Assembly: GCF_022348085.1 (NCBI RefSeq)
Contig: NZ_JAKRFN010000025.1
Location: 27,804 to 91,803 of the forward strand
DNA length: 64,000 bases
DNA from: Mycobacterium sp. PSTR-4-N
GTDB lineage: Bacteria > Actinomycetota > Actinomycetes > Mycobacteriales > Mycobacteriaceae
Reading direction: 5' to 3'
Part shown: positions 8,730 to 18,033 of the stretch, one piece after another
Layout of the letters: each line of letters starts with the position of its first letter
Numbering within the stretch: the first letter of the stretch is position 1
The notes under the pieces: generated by a model
The model's database searches: none
Told to the model about the DNA's origin: nothing
What the model saw: the letters and a program-made list of their open reading frames with translations, nothing else
Program-made: the position numbers and the translations under genes

Positions 8730-9491
8730 ATGTCAGGAGTACTGACCGGAAAGCGCGCGCTCGTCACCGGAGCGGCCACCGGCTTCGGCCGCGCCACCGC
8801 CGAACTCTTCGCCCGCCAGGGTGCCCACGTCGTCGGCATGGACCTGCGTTTCGACGGGGAACTCGACGGCGTGAAACCGTTCCAGGGCGACGTGACACAA
8901 GACGAGGACGTCACGGCAGCAGTGCAGGCCGCAGCCGGTGACGACGGGCTCGACATCCTGGTGGCCAATGCCGGGGTGATCCTCATCGACGACCTGCGCA
9001 CCGCCAAGGCCGAGGACTGGGCGCGTGTCTTCGACGTCAACGTCCTGGGCATGCTGCGGGCTTTCCAGGCGGCCGCGCTGAACATGATCGACACCGGCCG
9101 CAAGGGCAAGCTGCTCGCCACCGCGTCGGTGTCGGCGACACGCCCCTACGCCGAGGGCGGCTCCTACTGCGCGAGCAAGGCCGCTGTGCACTCGCTGGTG
9201 AAGTCGGCCGCGCTCGCCTTCGCCGGTGACGGAATCACCGTCAACGCCATCGATCCCGGGCCGGCCGACACCGCGCTGTACCGCAACGCCATGGCGAAAC
9301 TGTCGCAGACCGATTACGCCTCCGGCACCAGTGTCGAGGAGCACAAGGCCGAGTCTGCGTCGCATGTGCCGCTCAAGCGGTTGGCCGACGTCGACGACAT
9401 CGCCCAGCTCTACCTCTTCCTGGCCTCGGACGCCAGCCGCTACATGACCGGTGCGACGATCGCCATCGACGGTGGACTCGCTCTGGTCTGA
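8730..9491 (+). CDS. Short-chain dehydrogenase/reductase
   Basis: 253 residues from the ATG at 8730, which has an AGGGAGG ribosome-binding site. TGAATGFG binds NAD(P), NAG follows, and YCASK is the active-site Tyr-Lys pair. GYMTGA near the C terminus fits the family's end motif. It is first in a plus-strand operon with a quinone reductase and an imine-reductase-like gene. A role in alcohol/ketone conversion in the cluster is inferred. Confidence 0.87.
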   Translation: MSGVLTGKRALVTGAATGFGRATAELFARQGAHVVGMDLRFDGELDGVKPFQGDVTQDEDVTAAVQAAAGDDGLDILVANAGVILIDDLRTAKAEDWARVFDVNVLGMLRAFQAAALNMIDTGRKGKLLATASVSATRPYAEGGSYCASKAAVHSLVKSAALAFAGDGITVNAIDPGPADTALYRNAMAKLSQTDYASGTSVEEHKAESASHVPLKRLADVDDIAQLYLFLASDASRYMTGATIAIDGGLALV

Positions 9492-9517
9492 CGGACGAAC
9501 GTAGGCAGGAGACCAGC

Positions 9518-10147
9518 ATGGCGCACGGCGGTGGACACACCCTGGTGGTCGTGGCGCATCCCGACCCGACGTCGTTGAGCCATCACGTGGCCAACGCCGT
9601 GGCGGCCGCCGCCGCGCAGCGGGGTACATCGGAGATCGCCGATCTGGCGTGGGAGGGCTTCGATCCGCGATGGACCGCCGCCGACCGCGCCGCCTACCAG
9701 GGGACGGGCCCGGTCCCGGCCGACGCCGTCGCCGAACAGGTTCGGGTCGACAGGGCCACCGACCTGGTACTGGTCTTCCCGGTCTACTGGTGGTCGATGC
9801 CCGCGTTGCTCAAGGGCTGGATCGACCGCGTGTTCGTCAACGGCTGGGCTTTCGGCTACACCTCCACCGGCGATGTCGAGCCGGCGTTGCAGTGGCTCAC
9901 CATCCACGTGCTGCCCGTCGCGGCCAGCAGCGCCGGTGTGTACGACCGGCACGGTTACGAGAAAGCCCTGCGGGCGCAGATCGAGCACGGGCTCATCGAT
10001 TTCTGCGGAGCAGTCCGGGGCGCGATGACGTTCATCCACGACTCGGAAGACCCCTCGGACTCCGCCCCCGGAATCGAGGCCGCGATGGACGCCGTGGGTG
10101 CCGCGCTGAGCCGTTCCCTCCCTCCTGACCAGGAAGCACTGACATGA
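9518..10147 (+). CDS. Flavodoxin-fold NAD(P)H:quinone oxidoreductase
   Basis: 209 residues of the MdaB/KefF-type flavodoxin-like fold. VVAHPDPTSLSHHVA near the N terminus is the flavin phosphate-binding region, and the segment VLVFPVYWWSMPALLKGWIDRVF is the family hallmark around the isoalloxazine. These enzymes use FMN or FAD to reduce quinones or other acceptors. The ATG has AGGAGA upstream. It overlaps the next gene by four bases, so the products are probably made in step. It could regenerate an electron acceptor or reduce a pathway intermediate. Confidence 0.85.
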   Translation: MAHGGGHTLVVVAHPDPTSLSHHVANAVAAAAAQRGTSEIADLAWEGFDPRWTAADRAAYQGTGPVPADAVAEQVRVDRATDLVLVFPVYWWSMPALLKGWIDRVFVNGWAFGYTSTGDVEPALQWLTIHVLPVAASSAGVYDRHGYEKALRAQIEHGLIDFCGAVRGAMTFIHDSEDPSDSAPGIEAAMDAVGAALSRSLPPDQEALT

Positions 10148-11016
10148 CCGAGAACAAACGATCCGCGACCTTCGACGTCCTGATCGTCGGCTGCGGGTTC
10201 ATGGGCTCTGCGCTCGCCCGTACGCTCGCCGAGCAGGGCTTGCGGGTGGCGGCCTGGAACCGGACTTTCACCAAAGCGGAGGCGCTGAGCCACTACGGCG
10301 TGACCCCGGTGCGTGACATCGACGGCGCTGTCCGAGAATCCGACATCGTCGTGGCGATCACCGCCACCTACGAGCACGTCTACGCGGCGATCGGTGACGT
10401 CACCTCCTGGGACGGCCACCTCCTGGTGAACCTCACCAGCGGTCGGCCCGACGAGAGCGATGCGTTCGCCGACTGGGCCGCCCAGCACGGCGTGGACGTC
10501 CTCGACGGCTCGATCCTGAACTATCCGCGCCAGGTCGGTACCGCTGAGGCCTACTTCATGTATTCCGGGCCGCCGGCCGCGTGGCAGCGCGCCGAACCGA
10601 TGCTGACGCTGCTCGGGCCGTCTCACTACATCCCCGGTGCGCAGTGTGTGAGTTCTGAACTGCTGCAGGGGTTGTGCGCGTTCCTCATCCCGGCTCTCAG
10701 CAGCTTCGTCGAGGCGGCCACCTATCTGCAGCGGCGCAAGGTGCCGACGGAGCAGCTGCTGCACGCCGCCGGCTATCTGGCGGAGTCCTTGCAGCGCACG
10801 CTGCCCGAAGTGGTCGAGGCGCTCGACACCGGTGACCTCGCGAGCGATCAGGCCAGCCTGGAGACCTTCGCCGAATCCGTCGAGGGCTCGCTGGCCGCGT
10901 TCGCAGCCGAGGGACTCAACGGCCGGATCCTGCGCGCCACCGGAGAGGCTCTGGACGCTGCGCGCGCCAAGGGTCTCGGTGAACTGAGCCTGTACGCCCA
11001 GACCACCGTGATGTGA
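10144..11016 (+). CDS. NAD(P)-dependent imine-reductase-like oxidoreductase
   Basis: 290 residues. The N-terminal Rossmann domain has GCGFMG at 16-21. NLTSGRPDE and the SILNYPRQVGTAEAYFMYSG stretch resemble imine reductases and related beta-hydroxyacid dehydrogenases. The C-terminal helical domain is of the dimer-forming 6-phosphogluconate dehydrogenase type. The Asp or Tyr usually seen in the imine-reductase active-site helix is not obvious. Next to two amine oxidase genes, an imine or iminium substrate is an attractive inference. A hydroxyacid dehydrogenase remains possible. ATGA overlap with the gene before. Confidence 0.75.
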   Translation: MTENKRSATFDVLIVGCGFMGSALARTLAEQGLRVAAWNRTFTKAEALSHYGVTPVRDIDGAVRESDIVVAITATYEHVYAAIGDVTSWDGHLLVNLTSGRPDESDAFADWAAQHGVDVLDGSILNYPRQVGTAEAYFMYSGPPAAWQRAEPMLTLLGPSHYIPGAQCVSSELLQGLCAFLIPALSSFVEAATYLQRRKVPTEQLLHAAGYLAESLQRTLPEVVEALDTGDLASDQASLETFAESVEGSLAAFAAEGLNGRILRATGEALDAARAKGLGELSLYAQTTVM

Positions 11017-11032
11017 TGGGCGCCAACGAATA

Positions 11033-11058
11033 AATCCCCGGCTCCTGAGCCGGGGATT
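11033..11058. terminator. Bidirectional intrinsic terminator
   Basis: A perfect 12-base inverted repeat (11033-11044 with 11047-11058) is followed by CTTT on the plus strand, and the minus-strand flank has TTATT. It separates two convergent operons. Confidence 0.85.
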
Positions 11059-11074
11059 CTTTCGTGTGCCTCGA

Positions 11075-12799
11075 CTACGTCGGGGGTGCACCGGTCACGT
11101 CGGCGAGGATCATCTGCCGGAGCTTGTACTTCTCGATCTTGTTCGTCGGGGTGCGCGGAACGTCGCTGACCACGCGGATGTGTTTCGGCCGCATGAACTT
11201 CGGCATGGTCTGCACGGCGAACGTGTGCAAGTCCTCGGCGCTGACGGTGGCGCCGCCGAGCGGAACCACGAACGCGCAGATGTCGTCCTCGTCCCCTTCG
11301 GCACTGGCGATGCCGAAGGCCGCGGTCATCTGCACGTGCGGATGCTGGTTGAGCTGATCCTCGACCTGGGACGAGGTGAGGTTCTCCCCGCGTACCCGGA
11401 TGCGATCGCCGAGCCGGTCCACGTAGTCGTACATGCCGTCCGACGAGAGCACTGCGGCGTCGCCGGTGTGGAACCACAGGTTGCGCCACGCCGACACCGT
11501 GGCCGGCGCCTTGCCGAGATACTCGGTGAACAGTACGCCCGGCACCCGGGGACGTACCGCGAGCTGCCCGGGGACGCCCACCGGGCACGGCTGGTCCTGC
11601 TCGTCGAGCACCGCGACCTCCATGAACGGCACCGGTCGGCCCATCACCCCCTTACGCGCCGCGGCACCTGCGGAAAGAGTGGCGACGCCGGCATCTGCTG
11701 CGCGCGAGAGGATCTCGGCATGTGACAGCCCGCGATACAGATGCGCCGGGGTGCCCTCGTCCTGCGCGGTCTCTTCGATGATGAGCCCGATGGGACACCC
11801 CGACTCCGTCTGTCCGAAGCCGGTCGAGACGATGTCGATGCCGAATCGCTGTGCGAATTCCCGATGCCGTGCCGGCAGCGGCTGCATGTTCACCTTGTTC
11901 AGGGTGTTCGCCGCGTCGTCCTCGCGCGGCGGCACCTTCAACAGCCACGGGATCATCACGTCCAGAAGCGCTGCCACGGACGCGCCGCGGGACGCGATAC
12001 GAGACCAGAACTCGTTGGGAGAGAACCGGTCCCACACCGCGACTTCACAGCCGACCCAGGCCGCGCGCGACACGTGCGAGATCGCACCGCCCACGTGATA
12101 CAGCGGGAGATCGCAGTAAATGACGTCGTCGGGTGACAGCAGCATGCGGTGGTAGAAGGTGTAGCTCGCCAACCACCGGTGAGGCAGGACCACGCCCTTG
12201 GCAGGGCCCGTGGTTCCACTGGTGTAGAACACGCTGGCCGGATCGTCGAACGCCAGCTCCACCTGAGGCCGGGGGCAGGGGCGATTCAGCTCAGCCCATT
12301 CCAGCGGGGTGAACGGGGCCACCGCCCCGGGCGCGCCGCCGGCCGTCGGGTCGTACACGGCGACGACCGGATGGTGGCTGACCTGATCGGCGACCTCGTT
12401 CACCGCAGCGATCAGCGTGGTGTCGGTGACCAGCAGCCGGGCGGCAGTGTCGTCGATCTGGTAGGCCAGCAACCGCCCGCGGAAGCTGTAGTTGACCGGC
12501 GCGTAGACGGCGCCGAGCTTCCATGCCGCGAACATGACCGCTGCGCAGAGCAGGGAGTTGGTCGACAGCACGCTCACGCGGTCACCCTTGGCGATCCCGA
12601 AGCGGTGCAGGTTGCCCGCGAGAGTGTCTGTCCACGAACCGAATTCAGCGAAGCTGTACTCGCGATCGGTTTCCCCGTAGTAGAGGAACGTCCGATCGGG
12701 TGTCTCGTGCGTCCAGCGGTCGAGCTGCTCGACGACGTTGTCGCCCTGAGCCGTCAGCATCGCCGTCAGATCCTCGTGGCTTCTCAGCGTTTCGGACAC
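11075..12799 (-). CDS. Acyl-CoA ligase (CaiC/FadD-like AMP-binding)
   Basis: 574 residues of the ANL superfamily. TSGTTGPAKG (193-202) is the AMP-binding loop, and YVDRLGDRIRVRGENL marks the hinge to the C-terminal lid. The overall pattern resembles crotonobetaine/carnitine-CoA ligases more than long-chain FadD. It activates a carboxylic acid with ATP and CoA. The open frame continues upstream, but the GTG at 12799 has GGAGGAG at ideal spacing and starts 16 bases after the preceding amine oxidase stop. It is the last gene of the amidohydrolase, amine oxidase, amine oxidase, ligase operon, so it likely takes in the acid produced by amine breakdown. Confidence 0.87.
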   Translation of the reverse strand: MSETLRSHEDLTAMLTAQGDNVVEQLDRWTHETPDRTFLYYGETDREYSFAEFGSWTDTLAGNLHRFGIAKGDRVSVLSTNSLLCAAVMFAAWKLGAVYAPVNYSFRGRLLAYQIDDTAARLLVTDTTLIAAVNEVADQVSHHPVVAVYDPTAGGAPGAVAPFTPLEWAELNRPCPRPQVELAFDDPASVFYTSGTTGPAKGVVLPHRWLASYTFYHRMLLSPDDVIYCDLPLYHVGGAISHVSRAAWVGCEVAVWDRFSPNEFWSRIASRGASVAALLDVMIPWLLKVPPREDDAANTLNKVNMQPLPARHREFAQRFGIDIVSTGFGQTESGCPIGLIIEETAQDEGTPAHLYRGLSHAEILSRAADAGVATLSAGAAARKGVMGRPVPFMEVAVLDEQDQPCPVGVPGQLAVRPRVPGVLFTEYLGKAPATVSAWRNLWFHTGDAAVLSSDGMYDYVDRLGDRIRVRGENLTSSQVEDQLNQHPHVQMTAAFGIASAEGDEDDICAFVVPLGGATVSAEDLHTFAVQTMPKFMRPKHIRVVSDVPRTPTNKIEKYKLRQMILADVTGAPPT

Positions 12800-12815
12800 G
12801 ATCGTCTCCTCCCAT

Positions 12816-14081
12816 TCACCGCAGTGATTCGCGCCGCTGCAACACTTCGTCGGCGGCACGCTCGCCGGAGCGCATCGCGCCGTCGATCGCGGTCGCCCAC
12901 ATGTTGGCCGTGTGTTCCCCGCAGAAGTGGACAGGCCCCACGGCTGCGGCCAGGAGCGCCTGCAACCGGATGCGATCGCCGAAGAGCATCGACACCACCC
13001 CGCCGGCGTATTCGTCCTGCGTCCAGTCCTTCAGGATTCCGCTCAACCGGCGGGCGGGAACTCCCGATGCCGTCCTGACGAGACCGTCGAGGGCCTGCAG
13101 AGCCTGTTCCTCGTCGTGCGACGTTCCGTCCCCGCGGTCGGGGACGAACCCCAGCACCACGATGCTGTCGTGCGGGCCGACCGCTCTCGTCCACAGCGCG
13201 GTCACGCGATCGTCGCCCAGAGCTGTTCTCGGTAGTCGGGCGGCGATCGCCGCGCCATCGCTGTACTGCCCGATCACCTTCGCGCCCTGCGACATCGGCG
13301 TGGACAGCAGCGCGTTCGCCTTCCACTCCGGCAGTACCGGATCGAACCCGATGGCCATCGTCGGAGTGACGGGGGTGGCGACCACCACGTCGTCGGCGGC
13401 GAAGGTGTCGCTGTCGGTCTCCACCACGACGCCGCGCTGCGTGCGACGGATCAGCCGCACCGGCTGCTCGAGCCGGATGTCGAGGCCCTCGGCCATCGCC
13501 CTGGTGACCGAATCGGTGCCATCGGCCAGCATCCAGACCACGCGTCCGGTGGTCGGCGGGTGGATCTCCCCCATCGGGACCAGCGCCGGATGGCTGACGG
13601 GGTTGTATCCCGTCACCCCCGCCAGCGCGGTGCGCGCGCACTGCGACACGCCGCTGCGGCGGGTCCACGCCAACACCGGCTCGGTCGGCTCCGGGGGCGT
13701 GCGCGTCAGCGCGTCGCTCACCTCCTGGGCGATGCGCTGCGCCGCGATGTCGTCGACGCGCGCACCGTCGAGCACCATCGGATTGCGGACATGGCTGGCC
13801 GCGGTGTACGAGCCGCCCGGCTCGGCCGGAAAGAGCGCGAACTGCGAGGTCAGCTCGATGCCCAGCTCTGCACAGACGGCGAGGATCTTGTCCTGCCCCA
13901 GGTCGATCAACGATCCGCCGAGATCGGCGGGCTGGCCGTAGCACAGGCGCGTGCGGTCGGTCCGCGTGCGTCCACCGACGTGCGGATTGGCTTCGAGGAC
14001 GGTGACGTCCTCGCCCCGGGACACGAGCACCCGGGCCGCTTCCAAGCCGGCCGGCCCGGCTCCGACGACGATCGTGGTCAT
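12816..14081 (-). CDS. Flavin amine oxidase (second of tandem pair)
   Basis: 421 residues of the monoamine/polyamine oxidase family. GAGPAG at 7-12 and the VLEANPHVGGRTRT segment bind FAD, and the C-terminal HFCGEHTANMW segment closes the FAD site with the usual Glu. Such enzymes oxidise an amine to an imine, then aldehyde or ketone, with peroxide. The start ATG overlaps the previous gene's stop by four bases. It is similar along its length to the neighbour at 14078-15409, indicating an old tandem duplication. Substrate unknown. Confidence 0.85.
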   Translation of the reverse strand: MTTIVVGAGPAGLEAARVLVSRGEDVTVLEANPHVGGRTRTDRTRLCYGQPADLGGSLIDLGQDKILAVCAELGIELTSQFALFPAEPGGSYTAASHVRNPMVLDGARVDDIAAQRIAQEVSDALTRTPPEPTEPVLAWTRRSGVSQCARTALAGVTGYNPVSHPALVPMGEIHPPTTGRVVWMLADGTDSVTRAMAEGLDIRLEQPVRLIRRTQRGVVVETDSDTFAADDVVVATPVTPTMAIGFDPVLPEWKANALLSTPMSQGAKVIGQYSDGAAIAARLPRTALGDDRVTALWTRAVGPHDSIVVLGFVPDRGDGTSHDEEQALQALDGLVRTASGVPARRLSGILKDWTQDEYAGGVVSMLFGDRIRLQALLAAAVGPVHFCGEHTANMWATAIDGAMRSGERAADEVLQRRESLR

Positions 14082-15409
14082 GCCCTCACCAACTTCAGGT
14101 TGCAGTCGTCGGCGCTGAACCGCACCGGATGACGGAGGACCTCGCGGGCGGCGCGCTGACCCGAACGCACCGCGCCTTCGAGGGTGTCGCAGAACATCTC
14201 GTCGGTGTGCGCGCCGGCGAAATGCACCCGTCGCTCCGCGGCGGCGAGCAGCGCGACGTGGCTGCCCCGCAACGCGATCGGCGGCGCTCCACCCATTCCG
14301 AGGAAGCGCTCGTCGGCGCTCCAGTTCTTGACGCAGCCACCGACACGGGTCACGCCGTGGCCGACGATGGTCTCCAGTAGCACGTCCAACTCCTCGAGAG
14401 CGGCGTCACCCTGCTCGACCTGCGCCCGCCCGGTGCCGCAGACGAGTGCACGCACGACGGCGGGACCAGCGGTGTCCGCGCCACTGAGCCAGGCGCGACT
14501 GATCGGGCCGTCGGTGCAGACCCCGTGTGCCAGGGCCCCGCGCACCGCAGCACCGTCGCGGTAGTGCGCGACCACGGTGCTGCCCTGTGACCGCGGCGTC
14601 GACACGGCCGCCAGCAGCGTGGCCGGCGGTAGCGGCGGGTCGAAACCGATGGCGCCCAAGACGAACGGCGACACCGCCACCACCGCCTGCTTGGCCGACA
14701 GGGTGTCCCCGTCGTCGAGCGTCACGGTGATGCGGCCGCGACGCTGTCGGATCACCGTCACCGGCGCGCCGAGGCGCACGTCTTCGTCGCGAGCCAACGC
14801 GTCGGTGAGGCGCTGCGTGCCACCGCGGATCGTCCGTCGCGCACCGGGGCTGTCCTCGATGAGTACGTGTGCATCGGTCTGGGCCGGATCACGCTGTGCC
14901 CGCGCGCGAGTCGCCGTGCTGAGCACGGCGCGTGCGTAGTCGGACAACGCTGCCCGGCGGAGCCATTGAGCGACGGTTTCGTGCGCGGCGGGCGGGAGCC
15001 CCCGCAGGGCCGTCGTCGCCTCCCGCCGGATCGAGGCGAGCTGAGCCCCGGCCACGACGTGTCCTCCCACGACCACGGTGTGGGTGTCCAGGAGGCTCTC
15101 GATCGCGGTCATCGGTGCGCCGTCGCGTGGGGCCGGCTCGGACAGTTCGACGCCGAGGTCGGCGCACAGCGCCGTGACGGCGGCATCGCTCGCGCTGATC
15201 GACTCGGCGCCGAGCTCACCGTACTTCGCGGTGTCCAATCCCTCTGTGCACGTGTGGATTCTGCCGCCCGGACGGTCACCCGCCTCCAGCACGACGGTGC
15301 GCATGCCCGCGCGTCCCAGCATGTGGGCTGTGGTCAGGCCGGCGAGGCCGGCGCCGACCACGATGACCGGTTCGCGATCGACCTCGCGCACCACCACGTC
15401 GTCGCTCAT
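14078..15409 (-). CDS. Flavin amine oxidase (first of tandem pair)
   Basis: 443 residues. GAGLAG at 19-24 and VLEAGDRPGGRIHT bind FAD. The C-terminal motif reads FAGAHTDEM, with Ala where the family usually has Glu (as in the sister gene's FCGEHT). I chose the ATG at 15409 because it makes an ATGA overlap with the amidohydrolase stop. An ATG 18 bases upstream is also open. The two paralogues could work on successive substrates or form a mixed complex; neither is shown. Confidence 0.83.
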   Translation of the reverse strand: MSDDVVVREVDREPVIVVGAGLAGLTTAHMLGRAGMRTVVLEAGDRPGGRIHTCTEGLDTAKYGELGAESISASDAAVTALCADLGVELSEPAPRDGAPMTAIESLLDTHTVVVGGHVVAGAQLASIRREATTALRGLPPAAHETVAQWLRRAALSDYARAVLSTATRARAQRDPAQTDAHVLIEDSPGARRTIRGGTQRLTDALARDEDVRLGAPVTVIRQRRGRITVTLDDGDTLSAKQAVVAVSPFVLGAIGFDPPLPPATLLAAVSTPRSQGSTVVAHYRDGAAVRGALAHGVCTDGPISRAWLSGADTAGPAVVRALVCGTGRAQVEQGDAALEELDVLLETIVGHGVTRVGGCVKNWSADERFLGMGGAPPIALRGSHVALLAAAERRVHFAGAHTDEMFCDTLEGAVRSGQRAAREVLRHPVRFSADDCNLKLVRA

Positions 15410-16263
15410 GACAGCCTCGTCCCCCACATCGTGTCCAGCAGTCGAGCCGCGTTCCCGCGGGTGTACTTGGCCAGGGAATCCTCACTGAGGCCCAGCATGG
15501 ACGCCTCCGTGAGGAGCCGGTCGTGGCGCATCATCGGCCAGTCGCTGGCGAGCAGCACCTGATCGGACACCATCGTGTTCATCCAGTGCGCCACCGGCTC
15601 CCATCCGCCTGCGGAACCGACCATGCGCTTCGGGGCGATGGCACCGAAGTCGGCGTACACGTTGGGGTGCTTCCACAGCACCGCGAGCATCTCGGTCACC
15701 CAGGGCCAGCCACCGTGATTGGCCACCAGCACCAGATCGGGGTAATCGCAGGCGAGGGTGCACAACCCCAGCGGACGGCCGTATTCGATCGACCCGGTGG
15801 GGCTGAAGTTGACCCCGGTGTGGACGGTCACCGGATGCCCGTCGGCCTGGCAGTACGCGAAGAGTTCGGCGCAACGCGGATCGGTCATCGCCATCTTGAG
15901 GAACCCGGGCTGAAAGTTCCAGCCCCGCAGACCCAGATCGTCGTGTGCGTGGCGCAGGATCTCCAGCGCGTTCGGCAGCCGCGGATCCGTGGTCGCGATC
16001 CCAGCGACCAGCCGGTCGGGATGGCTCCGCACGGCGTCGGCGACGAGCTCGTTCACCGCGACGGGATCGTCTTCCTCCCACTCCGCCTGCATCACCGCCT
16101 GACCGTCGTGCGTCTGGAGGGCGTGGATCAACGTCGAGATCCCCCGGTCGGCCGCGAATCTCGACTTATAGACGCGGGCGTAGTGCTCGTCGCGGGCGGG
16201 AACCTCGATACTATCCTCGATGCCGGCGGGTCGGACTCTGAAGTCGATGAACGACGAACTCAC
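15406..16263 (-). CDS. Amidohydrolase-2-like TIM-barrel protein lacking HxH
   Basis: 285 residues of the metal-dependent hydrolase family that includes lactonases and decarboxylases. Later active-site segments are present: VTVHTG, ANHGGWPW and LASDWP. The N-terminal metal motif, normally HxH after the first strand, reads IDFRVR (6-11), so both histidines are replaced by arginine. Metal binding must be altered or absent. It heads the amine oxidase operon. Lactone or amide hydrolysis after the Baeyer-Villiger step would fit a classical family member. With this active site the reaction is uncertain. Confidence 0.75.
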   Translation of the reverse strand: MSSSFIDFRVRPAGIEDSIEVPARDEHYARVYKSRFAADRGISTLIHALQTHDGQAVMQAEWEEDDPVAVNELVADAVRSHPDRLVAGIATTDPRLPNALEILRHAHDDLGLRGWNFQPGFLKMAMTDPRCAELFAYCQADGHPVTVHTGVNFSPTGSIEYGRPLGLCTLACDYPDLVLVANHGGWPWVTEMLAVLWKHPNVYADFGAIAPKRMVGSAGGWEPVAHWMNTMVSDQVLLASDWPMMRHDRLLTEASMLGLSEDSLAKYTRGNAARLLDTMWGTRLS

Positions 16264-16374
16264 GGTGATTCCTCTGAAGTGGTTGTACTCGAACGGATTC
16301 GACGTCAGTGGCCAGAGCGTCGAGACGACTATGCGCCCCGACTCGGCCCGTCGGTGACCTCGTGCGCAGAACTA

Positions 16375-16390
16375 CCCCCGACCGGGGGAA
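16375..16390 (-). promoter_or_regulatory. Cluster motif site 4 (putative operator)
   Basis: On the minus strand TTCCCCCGGTCGGGGG, 112 bases before the amidohydrolase start at 16263. It is nearly palindromic, so a weak terminator of the permease gene is an alternative reading. Confidence 0.35.
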
Positions 16391-16394
16391 GGGC

Positions 16395-17852
16395 CTACTG
16401 GCGGCCGATGCGCGCGTAAGCGGCAGGGCGCCTGCGCTTGAGGATCATCGCCCAGCACGCGCCCAGCGCGAGCGCGCCCGCCAACGACACGAACATCAGG
16501 GTGATCGCCCACGGGCCGCCCGTCACCAGCATCTCGATGTGCTGGGTCGCCAGGAACAGCGTGCCGCCCAGCCCCAGCAGCGCGAGCACCGGCGCCACCA
16601 TCCGGTGCCAGACTGTGGTCCCGTGCGGCTTGTCGCGACGCATGAACACGATCACCGCGAGCGTGGTGAGAATGAGCAGTGAGACGAACGCGTAGCCGAA
16701 GGCGCCGGAGAACGGCGCGTACACCAGCAGCGGGTCGACGTGGTTGACGATCAGCAGCATCATCGCGACCAGGACGACGCCGGACAGCACCAGCGAAGCA
16801 CGATGCGGCGAGCCGTGTTTGGCGTGCGTTGCGCCGAGCCGCGGCGAGATGATGCCGTCGACGCCGAGGTTGAACAAGTAGCGGGACAGCACGTTGTGCA
16901 GAGCCAGCGCCGAGGCGAATCCGCTGGTGCACAGCAGCACGGTGACGATGTCGCGGGCGGTCTTACCGGCGAACTGCTCGACGGTCGCCATGACGGCGCC
17001 GCTGGGATCGGCCGACGTCGCCGCGACCGCATCGGCGGCGCCTAGAGCCTGGATGATGGCCCAGCAGGAGAATGCGTAACCGGTGGCGATGAATGCGATG
17101 AAGCCGAACGACGCGCGCCGGATCGTGGTGTCGGGATTCTTCACCTCGTCGCGGAAGATCACCGTGGACTCGAAACCCGTGAAGCACAGCATCGCGAACA
17201 GCAGGCCGATCCCGACGTCTCCGGAGAACACATTGTGCGGTAGCAACGAGTCGGCCGACAGCCCGTTCGCTCCACCGCGGAAGACCACCGCCGCGTTGTA
17301 AACAACGATCATCACCGCCTCGAGCGACATGCAGACCGTCAGGGTGCGGGCAGAGAACTCGAGGTTGAAGTACCCGAGCACGGAAACGACCACGAACATG
17401 CCCAGCGTCCACACCCACCAGCTGATGTCGGGACCACCCAGGGTGTCCCGCAGGAACGCCTGGAAGAACGTGCCCTCCAGCGGATAGCTCCCGACGTAGA
17501 GGACGGCGTAGCCGAGGATGGCCACCAGCGCAGCCCCCAAGCCCATTTCGCGCCCTAGGCCCTTGGTGACGAACGAGTAGAAGCCGCCAGGATTGTCGAC
17601 GTGGCGCGACATCTTGACGAAGCCGACGGCGAACAGAGCGACGATGACACCGGCGGCCAGATACATGACCGGTGCGCCGAGCCCGTTGCCGTAGCCGATA
17701 ACCACGGGCAGGAATGCGACGACCGCGATGATCGGGCCGTTGAAGGCCAGCACGGTGAACAGCAGCTTGAAGGTGTTCATGTCGCCGCGCAGACGGTGAC
17801 CACCGTGCGCGCTCGTCGATACCGCCTGATGTGGGGGGTCAGCTACGGTCAT
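16395..17852 (-). CDS. APC-family amino acid/amine permease
   Basis: 485 residues with about 12 to 14 hydrophobic segments. The first helix lies near residues 28-50 and a conserved small-residue stretch VKMSRHVDNPGGFYSFVTKG follows helix 2, as in the amino acid-polyamine-organocation superfamily. It should import an amine or amino acid across the plasma membrane by proton or sodium coupling. I chose the ATG at 17852 because GAGG is about 10 bases upstream; another ATG nine bases earlier is too close to it. The tandem amine oxidases downstream on the same strand suggest they act on the imported compound. Confidence 0.85.
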   Translation of the reverse strand: MTVADPPHQAVSTSAHGGHRLRGDMNTFKLLFTVLAFNGPIIAVVAFLPVVIGYGNGLGAPVMYLAAGVIVALFAVGFVKMSRHVDNPGGFYSFVTKGLGREMGLGAALVAILGYAVLYVGSYPLEGTFFQAFLRDTLGGPDISWWVWTLGMFVVVSVLGYFNLEFSARTLTVCMSLEAVMIVVYNAAVVFRGGANGLSADSLLPHNVFSGDVGIGLLFAMLCFTGFESTVIFRDEVKNPDTTIRRASFGFIAFIATGYAFSCWAIIQALGAADAVAATSADPSGAVMATVEQFAGKTARDIVTVLLCTSGFASALALHNVLSRYLFNLGVDGIISPRLGATHAKHGSPHRASLVLSGVVLVAMMLLIVNHVDPLLVYAPFSGAFGYAFVSLLILTTLAVIVFMRRDKPHGTTVWHRMVAPVLALLGLGGTLFLATQHIEMLVTGGPWAITLMFVSLAGALALGACWAMILKRRRPAAYARIGRQ

Positions 17853-17973
17853 TGCTCTCATTCCTCGATCCGGGTCGGCCGCCGGCTGCCACACGGATCG
17901 ACCGTGCACACGGGCGGGAACTCAGATTCTGTGATGTGGCCAGTGTCACATGCCTAGCCATGGGTGAAAGCAC

Positions 17974-17989
17974 ACCCGACTGGGGGATG
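17974..17989 (-). promoter_or_regulatory. Cluster motif site 5 (putative operator)
   Basis: CATCCCCCAGTCGGGT on the minus strand, 122 bases before the permease start. It shares the 13-mer TCCCCCAGTCGGG exactly with site 6. Confidence 0.5.
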
Positions 17990-18033
17990 CGTAACACCCA
18001 AGGTGCACAGCTGCTTTCGCACGCTGCCTGCTT

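Noticed and set aside
17944..17950. TGTCACA, like an ECF41 -35 element
   Set aside because: No CGTC or TGTC at the required 16-base spacing.
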